Assembly: GCF_023498005.1 (NCBI RefSeq) | Contig: NZ_CP097289.1 | Coordinates: 3,348,001 to 3,412,000, forward strand | DNA length: 64,000 bases | Source: Streptomyces durmitorensis | Lineage (GTDB): Bacteria > Actinomycetota > Actinomycetes > Streptomycetales > Streptomycetaceae | Reading direction: 5' to 3' | Shown here: piece after piece, positions 18,401 through 33,796 of the stretch | Position numbering within the stretch: the stretch's first letter is position 1 | Layout: the number at the start of each line of letters is the position of its first letter | Position numbers and translations under genes: made by a program | The notes under the pieces: model-generated | Database searches by the model: none | Seen by the model: only the letters and a program-made list of their open reading frames with translations | Told to the model about the DNA's origin: nothing

Positions 18401-18412
18401 TGAGTCACGGAC

Positions 18413-20772
<2,360 letters not shown>

Positions 20773-20792
20773 GAGTCAGGTCCCTTCCGTCG

Positions 20793-22391
<1,599 letters not shown>

Positions 22392-22518
22392 CTGGGTTCC
22401 CTGCTCTCCTTGTTGGGCCCGAAGTTTCACTTTGGGGGTCTGGGGACTCCCCCCAAGTAAGAGGTGAATCCTCTGCACGGCCCAACTAGGGCCGTAATTA
22501 CAACGTTTTGCGTTACTG

Positions 22519-23340
22519 CTAGCGCGCCATGCGGCGGTGCGCGTCCTCAAGACGGTCCGCGATGCTGCCGTTGATGATCTCGTCGCCGACCTGCACCGTG
22601 ATCCCGCCGAGGACCTCGGGGTCCACGTCGAGGTTCAGGTGCATCTGGCGGCCGTAGAACTTCGCGAGGGCGGCACCGAGGCGCTGCTTCTGCTGGTCCG
22701 AGAGGGGCACAGCCGAAGTGACGACGGCGACCATCCGGTCACGGCGGTCCGCGGCCAGCTTGGACAGGGACTCGAGTCCCGATTCCAGGCTACGTCCACG
22801 GGGCGCGGTCACAAGGCGCTCGACGAGCCGCTCCGTCACCGCGTTGGCCCGGCCACCGAGCAGGCTGCGCAGCAGCTCGCTCTTGGCCGCACCTGAGGCG
22901 GCGCGGTCGGTCAGCGCGGCCCGGAGACCGGTGTCCGACGAGACGATCCGGCCGAACCGGAACAGCTCGTCCTCGACGTCGTCCAGCGCGCCCGCCTTCT
23001 GCGCACTGGTCAACTCGGCGAGGTTGGTGAGCTCCTCAAGGGCGTCCACCAGGTCACGCGACTGCGACCAGCGCGAGCGGACCAGGCCGGCCACCAGGTC
23101 GGCGGTCTCGCCGCCCACCTGCCCGCCGAGCAGCCGCCCGGCGAGCTCGGCCTTGGCCTCACCGGACTGCGACGGGTCGGTCAGGACCCGGCGCAGCGAG
23201 ACCTCGCGGTTGAACAGCGCGGTGACAGAGGCCAGCTCGTCCGCGAGCTGCTTGGCGTCGACCGACGTGTTGTCGGTCAGCGCGTCAAGACGCTCGCGCG
23301 CGGCGGCCAGGGCCTCGCGGCTAGCTCCGTGGGCTGTCAT
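22519..23340 (-). CDS. atpH: ATP synthase delta subunit
   Basis: A 273-residue delta subunit, which clamps the peripheral stalk to the top of F1. It is about 90 residues longer than the E. coli protein because of an N-terminal extension, but it is separate from the b subunit, unlike the mycobacterial b-delta fusion. The C-terminal segment holding [19 protein letters not shown] and the final [15 protein letters not shown] are characteristic. Its ATG overlaps the atpF stop (ATGA). Confidence 0.94.
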   Translation of the reverse strand: MTAHGASREALAAARERLDALTDNTSVDAKQLADELASVTALFNREVSLRRVLTDPSQSGEAKAELAGRLLGGQVGGETADLVAGLVRSRWSQSRDLVDALEELTNLAELTSAQKAGALDDVEDELFRFGRIVSSDTGLRAALTDRAASGAAKSELLRSLLGGRANAVTERLVERLVTAPRGRSLESGLESLSKLAADRRDRMVAVVTSAVPLSDQQKQRLGAALAKFYGRQMHLNLDVDPEVLGGITVQVGDEIINGSIADRLEDAHRRMAR

Positions 23341-23885
23341 CGAGCGGCCTCGGCCTTCTCCTCGAGCTCGTCGAGGAAACGGTCGATGGTGCGGCTCTGC
23401 CGTGCGGAGTCCTCGAGGGACTCACCGACGAGCTTGCCGGCCAGGTCGGTGGCCAGCTGGCCCACGTCCTGACGCAGCGACTGCGCGGCGGCCTTGCGGT
23501 CGGCAGCGAGCTGCGTGTGACCTGCGGCGACGATCTCCTCGCGCTGCCGCTGGCCTTCGGCGCGCATCTCAGCGATGAGCGTGGCGCCCTGCTCCTGCGC
23601 CTCCTGGCGCAGACGCGCGGCCTCGTGCCGAGCCTCGGCGAGCTGAGCCTTGTACTGCTCAAGCACGCTCTGGGCCTCGGTCTGAGCGGCCTCGGCCTTC
23701 TCGATACCGCCTTCGATCGACTCGCGACGCTCTTCCAGAACCTTGTTGATGTTCGGGAGGAGCTTCTTCCAGAAGAAGAAGAAGACGATGGCGAAGGCCA
23801 GTGCGCCGACGAGCAGCTCGGGGCCGGGCGGGATCAGCGGGTTCTGCTTCTCCTCGGCCGCCAGCTGCACCAGGTTGGCGATCAC
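23337..23885 (-). CDS. atpF: ATP synthase Fo b subunit
   Basis: A 182-residue b subunit of the peripheral stalk. One N-terminal membrane helix (about 25-45, VGALAFAIVFFFFWKKLL) is followed by a long polar, Glu/Ala/Gln-rich coiled coil. The GTG start at 23885 has AAAGG seven bases upstream. It is dimeric in the complex and joins Fo to delta. Downstream it overlaps atpH by four bases. Confidence 0.95.
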   Translation of the reverse strand: MIANLVQLAAEEKQNPLIPPGPELLVGALAFAIVFFFFWKKLLPNINKVLEERRESIEGGIEKAEAAQTEAQSVLEQYKAQLAEARHEAARLRQEAQEQGATLIAEMRAEGQRQREEIVAAGHTQLAADRKAAAQSLRQDVGQLATDLAGKLVGESLEDSARQSRTIDRFLDELEEKAEAAR

Positions 23886-23921
23886 ATCAGTGCCTTTCGT
23901 CGAAGTGTCGGTAAGCAGTAA

Positions 23922-24242
<321 letters not shown>

Positions 24243-25061
24243 TCAGTGGTGCTCGGCGATGGCGCCCTGAATGTAGGTGGCGGAGAGGAGCACGAAGACG
24301 TACGCCTGAACCGCCTGGACGAAAAGCTCGAAGAGGATCATGGCGATCGTCATCACGAAGGAGACGCCGGCCGCCGGGATCATGAAGCTGTTCAGCAGGT
24401 ACCAGGAGGCGACGGTGAACATCACCAGCATCAGGTGACCGGCGAACATGTTGGCGAAGAGTCGCACCGAGTGCGTGAACGGGCGCACCAGCAGGTTCGA
24501 GAAGAACTCGATGAACGACACGAGCCACTTGATCGGGCCGAGCGAGTTGTCGTAGCCCGTGATGTTCTTCCAGCCGCCGACGAAGCCGTGCCGCTTGAAG
24601 GTGAGGGGCACCCAGATCAGGTAGACGATCGCGGCGAGCACGACCGGGTACGCGAAGATCGACGAGACCGGGAACTGGGTCAGCGGGATCACGGACCAGA
24701 TGTTCATGATCCAGATGAAGAAGAACATCGAGACCATCAGGGGGACGTACTTCTCGCCCTCCTTCTTGCCCATCGTCTCGTAGACGATGCCGCGGCGTAC
24801 GAAGTCGTAGCCGGCCTCACCGATCATCTGCAGCTTGCCCGGGACGACCTTGGCCTTGCCGAACGCCAGATAGAAGAAGCTGACCACGACGAGGGTCGTC
24901 AGCAGGGCGAGCAGCATGACCTTGTTGAACTCGAACCCGCCGACCTCGAAGATCGGCTTGAAGAGGAACGAGTGCAGGCCAGGAGCCGGGAAGCCACAGC
25001 CGTTGTCGGACATGATCCGACAGCTCCAGTCAAAGGCGAGCTCAGTTTGGTCAGCACTCAC
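24243..25061 (-). CDS. atpB: ATP synthase Fo a subunit
   Basis: A 272-residue membrane subunit forming the proton half-channels. The essential Arg is in the segment FTHSVRLFANMFAGHL, and the C-terminal helix carries FELFVQAVQAYVF. The start GTG 25061 is chosen over upstream options because GAAGGAG lies eight bases before it. The 228 bases separating it from atpI have no clear gene and may hold an extra promoter, which I could not define. Confidence 0.95.
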   Translation of the reverse strand: MSADQTELAFDWSCRIMSDNGCGFPAPGLHSFLFKPIFEVGGFEFNKVMLLALLTTLVVVSFFYLAFGKAKVVPGKLQMIGEAGYDFVRRGIVYETMGKKEGEKYVPLMVSMFFFIWIMNIWSVIPLTQFPVSSIFAYPVVLAAIVYLIWVPLTFKRHGFVGGWKNITGYDNSLGPIKWLVSFIEFFSNLLVRPFTHSVRLFANMFAGHLMLVMFTVASWYLLNSFMIPAAGVSFVMTIAMILFELFVQAVQAYVFVLLSATYIQGAIAEHH

Positions 25062-25289
25062 CGCGGGCTCCTTCGGCGTGACGCATAGGTACGGCAACCT
25101 CGTTGTCGTGTCGGCGCGGCGCGCAGCCGCGGTTCGGCACCAGACTGGTGTTTCGGATGTGGGCGCGGCGTTCAGGCATCGAGCCTCGCGATCGTGCAGG
25201 CGTCAGCTCAGATGCCCGCGCCAGCAGTGCCGCAGTTGGCACCGGACGATAGCAGCATCTCGAACGCGCATTTATCCCGGCCCTACCCT

Positions 25290-25727
25290 TCACTGCGACG
25301 ACCCCGACTTCTCGGGCTTGTCGTGGTTCTCGGGCTCGGGATCAACGTAAAGGATCTTGGCCTTCATGTGCGCGCGCGCCTGCGACGCCATCCATACGAC
25401 GGTCGACACCACAAGACCCACGGCGAAGGCCTTGGGGTTGAACAGCGTGGTGTCCTTGAAAAGGGCCACGAAGACGAGAAGCAGCAGGAGTTGGAGGACG
25501 TAAAGCAGCAGTCCCATCATCTGGAACAGATGAGGGAGCGCTTTCGCCGTTCGCTGCAGCGCGAACATCCCGAGCCCCATGAAGGCGATGACCACCACCG
25601 TGCCGACGACCCCACCGAGCGCCCCCTTGCCGCCCGCGACCACACCACTGACGACGGCGACAATCGCACCGGCGGCAGCCGTGGGCACAGCGGTCTGGAG
25701 AAGAGTTCGGGTGTCTTGAGACGGCAT
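25290..25727 (-). CDS. atpI: ATP synthase accessory protein AtpI
   Basis: A 145-residue membrane protein with four hydrophobic helices (about 14-30, 38-55, 68-88, 103-118) at the head of the atp operon, where AtpI usually lies. It helps assembly of the c-ring and magnesium uptake in other bacteria. The sequence itself is poorly conserved; the position in front of atpB carries most of the weight. The C-terminus is polar (DPEPENHDKPEK). Confidence 0.85.
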   Translation of the reverse strand: MPSQDTRTLLQTAVPTAAAGAIVAVVSGVVAGGKGALGGVVGTVVVIAFMGLGMFALQRTAKALPHLFQMMGLLLYVLQLLLLLVFVALFKDTTLFNPKAFAVGLVVSTVVWMASQARAHMKAKILYVDPEPENHDKPEKSGSSQ

Positions 25728-25986
25728 GGCGGCGCTCCGCTTACTGATGGGGGCAGGGTGTCGTCATGGACGAGCGTAGTCCGGGGTCGAGAGTGTCCCT
25801 CGGGCCAATGGACCGTCGCACTACGGTCCTTCGGCTCTATCCCCTGGTTTCGTGAACGGTATCACAAACTATTTGATGAGGTCTTTACCTGCTAGGTGTG
25901 CTCGCTGTCACACATGAGAGTTAACCCGCGCGTCTGTGCATGCAGCGAGGCAACTTGTCTGGTATTGGGCGAGTTTGACGCAGGCG

Positions 25987-27321
25987 TCAGCTCGACGACT
26001 CGGCCTTGTGCCGATCCTCGAAGCGCGAGCGGGTGCCAACGGCCGTCGCCCCGTTGACGCCTGACCCGACCGGCGGACGGTCCTCCGCTTCCGCGTCCGT
26101 CGCGTCCGTCGCATCCGCCTCGTCGGCCGCGGGGGCGGTCGAGGCCGCTCCCTTGCGCCGCCGGTAGCGCGGCGGCACGAAGGACTCGGCCCAGCGCGGG
26201 ATGTGCGGGGTGAACCGCGGCAGCAGGAGCAGCACGAGGCCCACCGCGCTCAGGGCGACGATCGCGAACAAGATCCACATGCTGGCCGAGTGGACCGAGT
26301 AGGCCACCGTTCCGAAGCCGATAAGGGCCGACCAGAAGTACATGATCAGCACCGCACGGCTGTGGGAGTGGCCGATCTCCAGGAGGCGGTGGTGGAGGTG
26401 GCCGCGGTCGGCGGCGAACGGCGACTTGCCGTTCCACGTACGCCTCACGATCGCGAGGACCAGGTCGGCGAACGGGATCGCGATGATCGTCAGCGGCATC
26501 AGGAGCGGGATGAAGACCGGGAGCATCGCGTGCGTGGCATCGCGGGTGCCGCCGAAATTCAGCTTCAGGGCGTCGCCGTCGATCTGCCCTGTGGCGGAGA
26601 TCGCACCCGCCGCGAGGACCAGGCCGATCAGCATCGAGCCCGAGTCCCCCATGAAGATCCGGGCGGGATGGATGTTGTGCGGCAGGAAGCCCAGGCACAT
26701 GCCGATCAGGATCGCGGCGAAGAGGGTCGCGGGGGCCGCGGCCTCGATGCCGTAGCCGTACCAGAGGCGGTAGGCGTACAGGAAGAACGCCGTGGCCGCG
26801 ATGCACACCATGCCCGCCGCGAGGCCGTCGAGGCCGTCCACGAAGTTCACCGCGTTGATGGTGATCACGACGAGCGCGACCGTCAGGAGCGTGCCCTGGC
26901 CCTGGTCCAGGAGGACCATGCCGTAGCCCGGGACCGGGATCCACAGGATCGTCAGGCCCTGGAGGACCATGACGCCCGCGGCGATCATCTGGCCGCCCAG
27001 CTTGATCAGGGCGTCGATCTCGAACTTGTCGTCCAGGACACCGATCAGCCAGATCAGCGCGGCACCGGAGAGCAGGGCGCGCGGTTCGTTGGACCGCTCG
27101 AAGACGTCGTTCAGGTTCGGCAGGTGGTCGGCGACAAGGAGACCGGCGCACAGCCCGAAGAACATCGCGATACCGCCGAGCCGGGGCGTTGGCTCCCGGT
27201 GCACGTCGCGGGCGCGGATCTCCGGCATGGCGCCGGCCACGATCGCGAACTTCCGCACCGGGCCGGTCAGCAAGTAAGTCACCGCGGCCGTGATGCAGAG
27301 CGTCAGCAGGTATTCACGCAC
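25987..27321 (-). CDS. WecA-type polyprenyl-phosphate GlcNAc-1-phosphate transferase
   Basis: A 444-residue membrane enzyme of the MraY/WecA family that loads a sugar-1-phosphate on undecaprenyl or decaprenyl phosphate to begin cell-wall glycopolymer synthesis. It has about ten membrane helices; family motifs are DDKFEID (about 97-103), NFVDGLDGLA and RIFMGDSGSM, with catalytic Asp residues in the first two. The C-terminal 60 residues are polar and Ala/Asp-rich. GTG 27321 (MREYLLTL) is preferred; GTG 27333 is possible. In actinobacteria the gene lies in front of atp, as here. Confidence 0.92.
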   Translation of the reverse strand: MREYLLTLCITAAVTYLLTGPVRKFAIVAGAMPEIRARDVHREPTPRLGGIAMFFGLCAGLLVADHLPNLNDVFERSNEPRALLSGAALIWLIGVLDDKFEIDALIKLGGQMIAAGVMVLQGLTILWIPVPGYGMVLLDQGQGTLLTVALVVITINAVNFVDGLDGLAAGMVCIAATAFFLYAYRLWYGYGIEAAAPATLFAAILIGMCLGFLPHNIHPARIFMGDSGSMLIGLVLAAGAISATGQIDGDALKLNFGGTRDATHAMLPVFIPLLMPLTIIAIPFADLVLAIVRRTWNGKSPFAADRGHLHHRLLEIGHSHSRAVLIMYFWSALIGFGTVAYSVHSASMWILFAIVALSAVGLVLLLLPRFTPHIPRWAESFVPPRYRRRKGAASTAPAADEADATDATDAEAEDRPPVGSGVNGATAVGTRSRFEDRHKAESSS

Positions 27322-27451
27322 GGGCTTCCCCACAGGTATCGCTGGCCATCTCAGCCCCACACCCTAGCTCTGCGTGCATACGGTTGGGGACTTCCGGGTA
27401 GCGACGATGGTTGCACGAGTACGCGCCTTCCCCTGACGCGTCTACCCCGAC

Positions 27452-28723
<1,272 letters not shown>

Positions 28724-28841
28724 CTTGGGCTCCGGGCCTCGCGAGGGGTGAGGGTCCCTCCAATGTAGGCCTGCCACACGGTGCCCGCGCGGCGTCGGCT
28801 CGATCTTTCCGCGAGATGCGAGGCGACAGGAAGAGAAAGGT

Positions 28842-29483
28842 TTACGCCTTGGCCCGCACGCCCGTCAGCGCCGTCACCACCGGATCAAGCGCTTCATTGA
28901 TCTCGTCGCCCACCGAGCGGAAGAAGGGCAGCGGCGCCCCGTAGGGGTCGTACACCTCGTCCGCCTCTGCCGTGGGCGCCAGGAGCCAGCCCCGCAGCGC
29001 CGCGGCGGCCCGCACGAGGGCCCTGGCCCGCTCGACGACACCTCCGTCGACGTCGGGCAGCGTCGCCGGGTCTATGGCCCGCACGAGCCGCGTGAACTCC
29101 TTGAGCGTGAACGTGCGAAGACCCGCCGAGTGGCCCATCGAGATGACCTGCGCCCGGTGGTCCCGGGTCGCCGTCAGGACGAGGTCCGCGCGGATGACGT
29201 GCTCGTCGAGGAGTTCGCGCCCTTTGAAGCCGGAGGCGTCCGCCCCGAAGTCCGCGAGCACCGCCTCGGCGTTGGTCTCCATGGGGGCGCCCTCGTGCCC
29301 CCACGTGCCCGCGCTCTCCACGATCAGGCCGCCGGTGAAGGGATCACCCAGGCGGTCGGCCAGGGCATGCCTGGTCAGCCGCTCGGTGATGGGCGAGCGG
29401 CACACATTGCCGGTGCTGACGTGGAGGATGCGGAACGAACCGGGATAAGCCGCTATGCCACGCCCCGTCTCAGGGGCTGTCAA
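28842..29483 (-). CDS. LMW tyrosine-phosphatase-like protein with Cys-to-Ser nucleophile
   Basis: A 213-residue protein of the low-molecular-weight protein tyrosine phosphatase fold. The phosphate loop reads HVSTGNVCRSPI (21-32). The family motif is C-x5-R with the first Cys as nucleophile; here that position is Ser23 (codon AGC) with Arg29 in place. The general-acid loop YDPYG is present. The protein may bind phosphotyrosine or arsenate-like ligands without normal catalysis. The TTG start at 29483 overlaps the Sua5 stop by four bases, with GAGGTGG upstream. It lies between tRNA modification and glyA genes. Confidence 0.85.
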   Translation of the reverse strand: MTAPETGRGIAAYPGSFRILHVSTGNVCRSPITERLTRHALADRLGDPFTGGLIVESAGTWGHEGAPMETNAEAVLADFGADASGFKGRELLDEHVIRADLVLTATRDHRAQVISMGHSAGLRTFTLKEFTRLVRAIDPATLPDVDGGVVERARALVRAAAALRGWLLAPTAEADEVYDPYGAPLPFFRSVGDEINEALDPVVTALTGVRAKA

Positions 29484-30127
29484 TTCGCCACCTCGAGGTC
29501 GGGTACCACCTTGCGGAGCTCCTCCGCGTCCAGGGCACCCGCGCGCAGCAGTACCGGCACCTTCCCGGTGACGTCCACGATCGAGGAGGGGACGATGCCC
29601 GGCGTCGGGCCGCCGTCCAGGTACACGGAGACGGAGTCGCCGAGCATCTCCTGCGCGGCGTCACAGTCCTCCGGGGCGGGGTGCCCGGTGAGGTTCGCCG
29701 AGGAGACCGCCATGGGGCCGACCTCGGTGAGCAGTTCGATGGCCACGGGGTGCAGCGGCATCCGGATCGCGACGGTCCCACGGGTGTCCCCGAGGTCCCA
29801 CTGGAGCGAGGGCTGCTGCTTGGCGACCAGGGTCAGCGCACCGGGCCAGAAGGCGTCGACGAGCTCCCAGGCCGACTCGGAGAAGTCGGTGACCAGGCCG
29901 TGCAGCGTGTTCGGGGAGCCGATGAGGACAGGGGTGGGCATATTGCGGCCACGGCCCTTGGCGTCGAGCAGGTCGGCGCAGGCCTCCGGCGTGAAGGCGT
30001 CGGCACCGATGCCGTAGACGGTGTCGGTGGGCAGGACGACCAGCTCGCCACGGCGGACGGCCGACGCGGCCTCGCGCAGACCGGTCGTACGGTCGGTCGC
30101 GTCATTGGTGTCGTATCGCCGTGCCAT
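29480..30127 (-). CDS. L-threonylcarbamoyladenylate synthase (Sua5/TsaC family)
   Basis: A 215-residue enzyme making threonylcarbamoyl-AMP from threonine, bicarbonate and ATP, the first step of t6A37 tRNA modification. Motifs: VLPTDTVYGIGADA (about 31-44), WPGALTLV, SSANLTGHPAP. The length is that of the YrdC/TsaC core without the long Sua5 C-terminal domain. It lies 47 bases after prmC and overlaps the phosphatase gene by four bases, so they are probably co-transcribed. Confidence 0.94.
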   Translation of the reverse strand: MARRYDTNDATDRTTGLREAASAVRRGELVVLPTDTVYGIGADAFTPEACADLLDAKGRGRNMPTPVLIGSPNTLHGLVTDFSESAWELVDAFWPGALTLVAKQQPSLQWDLGDTRGTVAIRMPLHPVAIELLTEVGPMAVSSANLTGHPAPEDCDAAQEMLGDSVSVYLDGGPTPGIVPSSIVDVTGKVPVLLRAGALDAEELRKVVPDLEVAN

Positions 30128-30174
30128 CTAGCTGGCCTCCTCGTACACGTACTGCTGGCTTGAAGTGGGTGTGC

Positions 30175-31020
30175 TCACGGCATCGCCTTGCGGGCGGTCG
30201 CGAACCTCGGCCGGTTGTTGAGGTCGGGGTGGTCGGCCGCGTCGGCCCAGCCCCGCTCCTCGGTGAAGATCCACGGCACCTGGCCGCCCTGGGTGTCGGC
30301 GTGCTCGATGACGACGACTCCGCCGGGCCGCAGGAGGCGGTGTGCGGTGCGCTCGATGCCGCGGATCAGGTCGAGGCCGTCCTCGCCGGAGAAGAGCGAC
30401 AGTTCCGGGTCGTAGTCCCGGGCTTCCGGAGCGACGTACTCCCACTCGGTGAGCGGGATGTACGGCGGGTTCGAGATGAGGAGGTCGACCTGGCCGTCCA
30501 GCTCCGGCAGGGCGTCGCGCGCGTCGCCCTGGGAGAGCTTGACCCTGGACCCCTCGACGTTCTTGCGCGTCCACTTCAGGGCGTCCTCGGACAGCTCCAC
30601 GGCGTGCACACGCGAGCGCGGGACCTCCTGCGCCATGGCCAGGGCGATGGCCCCGGAGCCCGTACAGAGATCGACGATGAGCGGCTCGACGACGTCCATC
30701 GCGCGCACGGCGTCTATGGCCCAGCCGACGACCGACTCGGTCTCCGGGCGCGGCACGAAGACACCGGGGCCGACCTGCAGTTCGAGGTAGCGGAAGAACG
30801 CACGCCCGGTGATGTGCTGGAGCGGCTCGCGGGCCTCGCGGCGCGCGATCGTCTCCCAGTACCGGGCGTCGAAGTCCGTGTCCTTGACGGAGTGCAGCTC
30901 GCCCCGCTTCACGCCGTGCACGAAGGCGGCGAGCTCCTCCGCGTCGTTGCGCGGCGAGGGCACGCCGGCGTCGGCCAGCCGCTGGGTGGCCTGGGCCACT
31001 TCCGCGAGCAGCAGGTTCAC
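30175..31020 (-). CDS. prmC: Release factor glutamine methyltransferase
   Basis: A 281-residue SAM-dependent enzyme that N5-methylates the Gln of the GGQ motif in release factors. An N-terminal helical domain is followed by a Rossmann domain with the SAM motif VDLCTGSGAIAL (about 115-126) and catalytic NPPY. The GTG start at 31020 has GGAGGA six bases upstream. It directly follows prfA, its substrate, 48 bases away. Confidence 0.96.
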   Translation of the reverse strand: MNLLLAEVAQATQRLADAGVPSPRNDAEELAAFVHGVKRGELHSVKDTDFDARYWETIARREAREPLQHITGRAFFRYLELQVGPGVFVPRPETESVVGWAIDAVRAMDVVEPLIVDLCTGSGAIALAMAQEVPRSRVHAVELSEDALKWTRKNVEGSRVKLSQGDARDALPELDGQVDLLISNPPYIPLTEWEYVAPEARDYDPELSLFSGEDGLDLIRGIERTAHRLLRPGGVVVIEHADTQGGQVPWIFTEERGWADAADHPDLNNRPRFATARKAMP

Positions 31021-31068
31021 GCTGGTCCTCCGGGGCTGAGCTGAGCGATGGGCGGGTGCGGTCGTGGC

Positions 31069-32145
31069 TCAGGCTGCCGCGAGCTTGGCTGCGGAGTCCG
31101 CGTCGACGCAGGCCTGGATGACCGCGTCGAGGTCTCCGTCGAGCACCTGGTCCAAGTTGTACGCCTTGAAGCCGACGCGGTGGTCCGAGATCCGGTTTTC
31201 CGGGAAGTTGTACGTACGGATCTTCTCGGAGCGGTCAACCGTGCGGACCTGGCTGCGACGGGCGTCCGCAGCCTTGCTCTCCGCTTCCTCCTGAGCCGCG
31301 GCAAGGAGCCTGGAGCGCAGGATACGCATCGCCTGCTCCTTGTTCTGCAGCTGGCTCTTCTCGTTCTGGCAGGACGCCACGACGCCGGTGGGCAGGTGCG
31401 TGATGCGCACCGCGGAGTCGGTGGTGTTGACCGACTGGCCGCCGGGGCCCGAGGAGCGGTAGACGTCGATGCGCAGGTCGTTGGCGTGGATCTCCACGTC
31501 GACCTCCTCGGCCTCGGGCGTCACCAGGACGCCGGCCGCGGAGGTGTGGATCCGGCCCTGCGACTCGGTCGAGGGCACGCGCTGCACGCGGTGCACGCCG
31601 CCCTCGTACTTCAGCCGCGCCCAGACGCCCTGTCCTGGCTCGGTCGCGCCGTTGCCGCCCTTGGTCTTCACGGCGACCTGGACGTCCTTGTAGCCGCCGA
31701 GCTCGGACTCGGTGGCGTCGATGATCTCGGTCTTCCAGCCGACGCGCTCCGCGTACCGCAGGTACATGCGAAGGAGGTCGCCGGCGAAGAGCGCCGACTC
31801 GTCGCCGCCCGCGCCCGCCTTGACCTCAAGGATGACGTCCTTGTCGTCGTTGGGGTCCCGGGGCACCAGGAGGAGCCGCAGCTTCTCGGTGATCTCCTCG
31901 CGCTGCTTCTCCATGTCCTTGACCTCAGCGGCGAACTCCGGGTCCTCCGCGGCCAGTTCACGGGCCGTCGCGATGTCGTCGCCGGTCTGCTTCCAGGCGC
32001 GGTACGTCGAGACGATCGGGGTCAGCTCGGCGTAGCGCTTGTTGAGCTTGCGCGCGTTGGCCTGGTCGGCGTGGACCGAGGGGTCCGCGAGCTTTGTCTC
32101 CAGATCGGCGTGCTCGCCGATCAGTTCCTCGACCGCCTCGAACAT
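31069..32145 (-). CDS. prfA: Peptide chain release factor 1
   Basis: A 358-residue RF1, which recognises UAA and UAG and releases the finished protein from the ribosome. The catalytic GGQ is at 235-237 ([10 protein letters not shown]), and the PxT-type codon reader lies in domain 2. ATG 32145 ([12 protein letters not shown]) is the standard start; an AGGAGA-type site precedes it. The gene sits 147 bases downstream of rpmE, after a two-tier terminator hairpin. Confidence 0.97.
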   Translation of the reverse strand: MFEAVEELIGEHADLETKLADPSVHADQANARKLNKRYAELTPIVSTYRAWKQTGDDIATARELAAEDPEFAAEVKDMEKQREEITEKLRLLLVPRDPNDDKDVILEVKAGAGGDESALFAGDLLRMYLRYAERVGWKTEIIDATESELGGYKDVQVAVKTKGGNGATEPGQGVWARLKYEGGVHRVQRVPSTESQGRIHTSAAGVLVTPEAEEVDVEIHANDLRIDVYRSSGPGGQSVNTTDSAVRITHLPTGVVASCQNEKSQLQNKEQAMRILRSRLLAAAQEEAESKAADARRSQVRTVDRSEKIRTYNFPENRISDHRVGFKAYNLDQVLDGDLDAVIQACVDADSAAKLAAA

Positions 32146-32236
32146 CGGGGTCTCCTGAGTTTTCTGCACGAAGGTTCTGCGCGAAGGTTCTGCGCGACAT
32201 GGCGACGCGGCATGGCTGCTGCGATCAGACGGCAAA

Positions 32237-32283
32237 GCGCCGGTCCCAACCGCCCCCTCCCGGGGGCGGCCGAAGACCGGCGC
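32237..32283 (-). terminator. Two-tier hairpin after rpmE
   Basis: The outer stem GCGCCGGTC (32237-32245) pairs with GACCGGCGC (32275-32283). Inside it CCGCCCCC (32250-32257) pairs with GGGGGCGG (32262-32269). It lies ten bases after the rpmE stop and is followed on the minus strand by a short T-run (TTTG). It should end most rpmE transcripts before prfA. Confidence 0.75.
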
Positions 32284-32292
32284 AGTGGCTCG

Positions 32293-32514
32293 CTACTTGT
32301 TGGCGGCGGCAGCCTTGCCGAAGCGGGCCTCGAAGCGGGCCACGCGGCCACCGGTGTCGAGGATCTTCTGCTTGCCCGTGTAGAACGGGTGGCACTCGGA
32401 GCAGACCTCGGCGCGGACGGTGCCGCTGGAGATCGTGCTGCGGGTGGTGAATTCGGCGCCACAGGTGCAGCTGACCTGGGTCTCGACGTACTCGGGGTGG
32501 ATCTCGCGCTTCAA
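32293..32514 (-). CDS. rpmE: 50S ribosomal protein L31, zinc-binding form
   Basis: A 73-residue L31 of the cysteine-containing (C+) type: CTC near residues 16-18 and CSEC near 36-39 give four Cys ligands for zinc. The start is TTG 32514 with AGGAGA six bases upstream. The HPFYTG segment is conserved. A second L31 without these Cys residues is encoded at 51883-52152 in the same window, the usual zinc-sparing pair. Confidence 0.95.
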   Translation of the reverse strand: MKREIHPEYVETQVSCTCGAEFTTRSTISSGTVRAEVCSECHPFYTGKQKILDTGGRVARFEARFGKAAAANK

Positions 32515-32674
32515 GGTGTCTCCTAGTTTCGGGAGGGCGCCGGGTCGTACGCGCGGATTGCTCGTACGTGAACCGGGGCCGACGTACCAGTCTGCCAGGA
32601 CCGGTCGCATCTGCCCAAACCGGGGTGGGTCCTGTTCTATTCCCGGCGGGCTGTGCCGCGGGCCGGGAACGCCG

Positions 32675-33796
32675 TCAGTCGCTGGTCACGACATCGCTCG
32701 CGTCGCCCTTGTCGCCCGCGGACTTCTCGGTGGCGGACTTGGGGATCGGCTTGTCGGCCTTGAGCGCCGCCCAGACCTGCCGGTCGGCCTTCTCCAGGGG
32801 AAGGACGCGGTTGGGGTCGGCGGGGTCGTACTGGATGGGCAGGGTCACCATCTTCATGTCGCCCGCGCCGATGCCCTTGAGGCCGCTCGCGAAGCCCGCG
32901 AGGCTCTTGACGTCGTTCAGCTCGGAGTCGGTGGTGATGGCGCTGGTCGCGTCGTTCGCCAGGTCGTAGAGCTTCTTCGGGTTGCTGAAGACGCCGACGT
33001 CCTTGACCTGGTTGATCAGGGCCTTGATGAAGGCCTGCTGAAGCTGGATGCGGCCGAGGTCGCTGCCGTCGCCGACGGCGTGCCGGGTGCGGACGAGGCC
33101 GAGGGCCTGCTCGCCGGTGAGCTGGTGCGTGCCGGCCTTGAGGTTGAGGTGGCTGTCCTTGTCGTTGATCGCCTTCTTGGTGGTGATCTCGACGCCACCG
33201 AGGGTGTTGATCAGCTTCTTGAAGCCCGTGAAGTCGACTTCCACATAGTGATCCATCCGGATGCCGGACATTTTCTCCACGGTCTTGACGGCACAGGCGG
33301 GGCCGCCGACCTCGTACGCCGTGTTGAACATCTGCCGCTGGCCGCCGGGATCCGTCTCGCCGTCGTTCGTCTTGCACTCGGGGCGGGATATGAGGGTGTC
33401 GCGGGGTATCGAGACGACGCTGGCCGTCTTGTGGCCCTTGTTCACGTGCACGACCATCGCCGTGTCCGAGCGGGCGGCGCCCTCGTCCTTGCCGTACTTG
33501 GCGTTGTCGCCGGAGCGGGAGTCCGAGCCGAGGACGAGGATGTCCTGCGAGCCGTTGTCGACGTTCTCGGGGCGGTCCGTGCCGAGCGCCGCGTTGATGT
33601 CGACGCCCTTGATGTTGCCGTTGAGCTTGAAGTACACGAAGCCGAGGCCCGCACCGCCGAGGACGACCACCGATGCCGCGGTCCACGCGGTGACGACGAG
33701 GACCTTGCTGCGCTTGTCGCGGGGCTTGCGACGACGACCGCCACCGCCCTTGGGGCGCTTCGGTGCCGTATCCGCGGGTGCGCTCTCGTCGGTCAT
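32675..33796 (-). CDS. LytR-CpsA-Psr (LCP) family cell-wall glycopolymer ligase
   Basis: A 373-residue membrane-anchored enzyme. A basic cytoplasmic segment (14-31) and one membrane helix (about 33-55) lead into the extracellular LCP domain with [12 protein letters not shown] (about 90-101), SIPRDT and VRTRHA motifs; the Arg and Asp residues of these bind the polyprenyl pyrophosphate. LCP enzymes attach teichoic-acid-like polymers to peptidoglycan. A polar Lys/Asp-rich tail follows. The start is ATG 33796. It lies 160 bases upstream of rpmE on the same strand. Confidence 0.93.
   Translation of the reverse strand: MTDESAPADTAPKRPKGGGGRRRKPRDKRSKVLVVTAWTAASVVVLGGAGLGFVYFKLNGNIKGVDINAALGTDRPENVDNGSQDILVLGSDSRSGDNAKYGKDEGAARSDTAMVVHVNKGHKTASVVSIPRDTLISRPECKTNDGETDPGGQRQMFNTAYEVGGPACAVKTVEKMSGIRMDHYVEVDFTGFKKLINTLGGVEITTKKAINDKDSHLNLKAGTHQLTGEQALGLVRTRHAVGDGSDLGRIQLQQAFIKALINQVKDVGVFSNPKKLYDLANDATSAITTDSELNDVKSLAGFASGLKGIGAGDMKMVTLPIQYDPADPNRVLPLEKADRQVWAALKADKPIPKSATEKSAGDKGDASDVVTSD

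Noticed and set aside
25062-25289. A small minus-strand gene between atpI and atpB
   Set aside because: The frame has no ribosome site and an Ala/Arg-rich composition with no domain; probably a leader.
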